Shown: positions 63,330 through 64,000 of the stretch, one piece after another
Position numbering within the stretch: position 1 is the stretch's first letter
How the letters are laid out: the number at the start of each line of letters is the position of its first letter
Origin: Certhia americana
Taxonomy: Eukaryota; Chordata; Aves; Passeriformes; Certhiidae
Direction: 5' to 3'
NCBI GenBank assembly: GCA_018697195.1
Contig: CM031858.1
Span: 110,597,556-110,661,555, forward strand
Length of the DNA stretch: 64,000 nt
Notes under the pieces: generated by a model
Databases searched by the model: none
Told to the model about the DNA's origin: nothing
What the model saw: the letters and a program-made list of their open reading frames with translations, nothing else
Made by a program: the position numbers and the translations under genes

Positions 63330-64000
63330 TTTAAAAACTGAAAGGCAAGGATAACTTCTGTAGAGTTCCCTTCCCTAGTGTGTACCTATAGTAGGGCTCT
63401 ATTGGAACACAAGGATGTATTCTCATGTGGCATAGGATGCAAATAGCTTTGTTTTCCATTATTAAGAAGTAACGCCACACAAGAAGTGGAAGCATTTAGA
63501 AGCTGCTTTTCTCTGGCAAACATGACCTCCTTGTCTTTGTCAAGAAATTTTGCAACTCCAATAGTAGTGTTTATAGATGAATGTGATGATATGGGTTCAA
63601 GCCACTGAATTTTTCTAAGTAGTATATGTGTTCAACAGTGCTGTAAGAAACAAACCAAATACAGAGACATGAATCACACTGGCAGTCACAGCATACCTCT
63701 ACAAGTCTGTAAAGGAGTAGCTTTAATATCTTCTTGCTGATTCCTACACAGAGATATCCAGTATATTATATTTAAAACAGTTTGTCTTCAAAAAGGAGAA
63801 CTGAACAAACTTGACACCCTAAAGATGTATGTCCTAGATCCCCAAGTCTCAGCATCACACATTCTCCATTTCACTCCACATCTCTCTCACTTTTAGAGGG
63901 CAGGAGTTTGTGGCTTGTTGAGGCCAAGCAGTATCTGCCTCTCAAAAAAGTAACACAAGTCTTTCCACTTGAGTCAAAAGCAGATTTTCTCAACTCATAG

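Larger units (their letters stand above)
50320..64000 (-). other. NOL4: Part of a large NOL4 intron, upstream exons not in window
   Basis: From the acceptor at 50320 to the right edge I find no further NOL4 exon. I looked for the expected upstream residues and saw none, so at least 13.7 kb of intron is present. It holds one CR1 tail (59.2-59.6 kb), short tandem duplications near 54.15 and 58.8 kb, a T-run near 55081-55097, an A-run near 55840-55852, and twin hairpins near 63.3 kb. None of the small open frames is supported as a gene. Confidence 0.75.

Noticed and set aside
1..64000. CRISPR arrays, tRNA/rRNA genes, bacterial-type operons or toxin systems
   Set aside because: None seen; the spliced gene structure and CR1 repeats show this is vertebrate nuclear DNA.

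Overview
The window is vertebrate nuclear DNA, almost certainly from a bird and probably a passerine. It is AT-rich and intron-dominated, carries several CR1 LINE tails (the typical avian repeat, ending in ATTCTATG-like octamers), and has one solo LTR whose ends look like passerine endogenous-retrovirus LTRs. There are no bacterial-type genes, operons, tRNA or rRNA genes, or CRISPR arrays.

One gene explains all the convincing coding sequence: NOL4 (nucleolar protein 4), on the minus strand. In transcript order the exons are 50319-50140, 49403-49212, 36690-36577, 14186-14006, an apparent in-frame cassette exon 10147-10067, and the terminal exon ending at the stop codon 2918-2920. The 3' UTR then runs left toward about 2.1-1.2 kb. 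All exon edges have AG/GT splice signals and the phases agree. Without the cassette, the exons encode about the last 286 residues. Human NOL4 is, from memory, about 638 residues, so the N-terminal half and promoter lie beyond the right edge.

Layout: 1-1181 is unremarkable downstream flank. 1182-3111 is the 3' UTR and last coding exon. 3112-10066 is an intron with a CA microsatellite and an antisense solo LTR (9246-9974) ending 92 bp from the cassette exon. 10148-14005 is an intron with an LTR-like promoter/poly(A) cluster. 14187-36576 is a 22-kb intron with two CR1 tails, a GC-rich patch and a perfect 19-bp inverted repeat. 36691-49211 is a 12.5-kb intron with two CR1 tails in head-to-head orientation. 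49404-50139 is a short intron. 50320-64000 is part of a large upstream intron with one CR1 tail and a pair of adjacent hairpins.

Functionally, the exons supply an acidic stretch, a conserved NOL4-family core with strong basic nuclear-localisation clusters, a Ser-rich linker, a PxDLSxK motif that fits CtBP co-repressor binding, and the conserved C-terminal helix-like tail. I saw no clear new genetic system. The most interesting items are the 81-bp cassette exon that lengthens the linker in front of the CtBP-like motif next to an LTR, the 76-bp intronic hairpin at 32265-32340, and the twin hairpins at 63288-63329.
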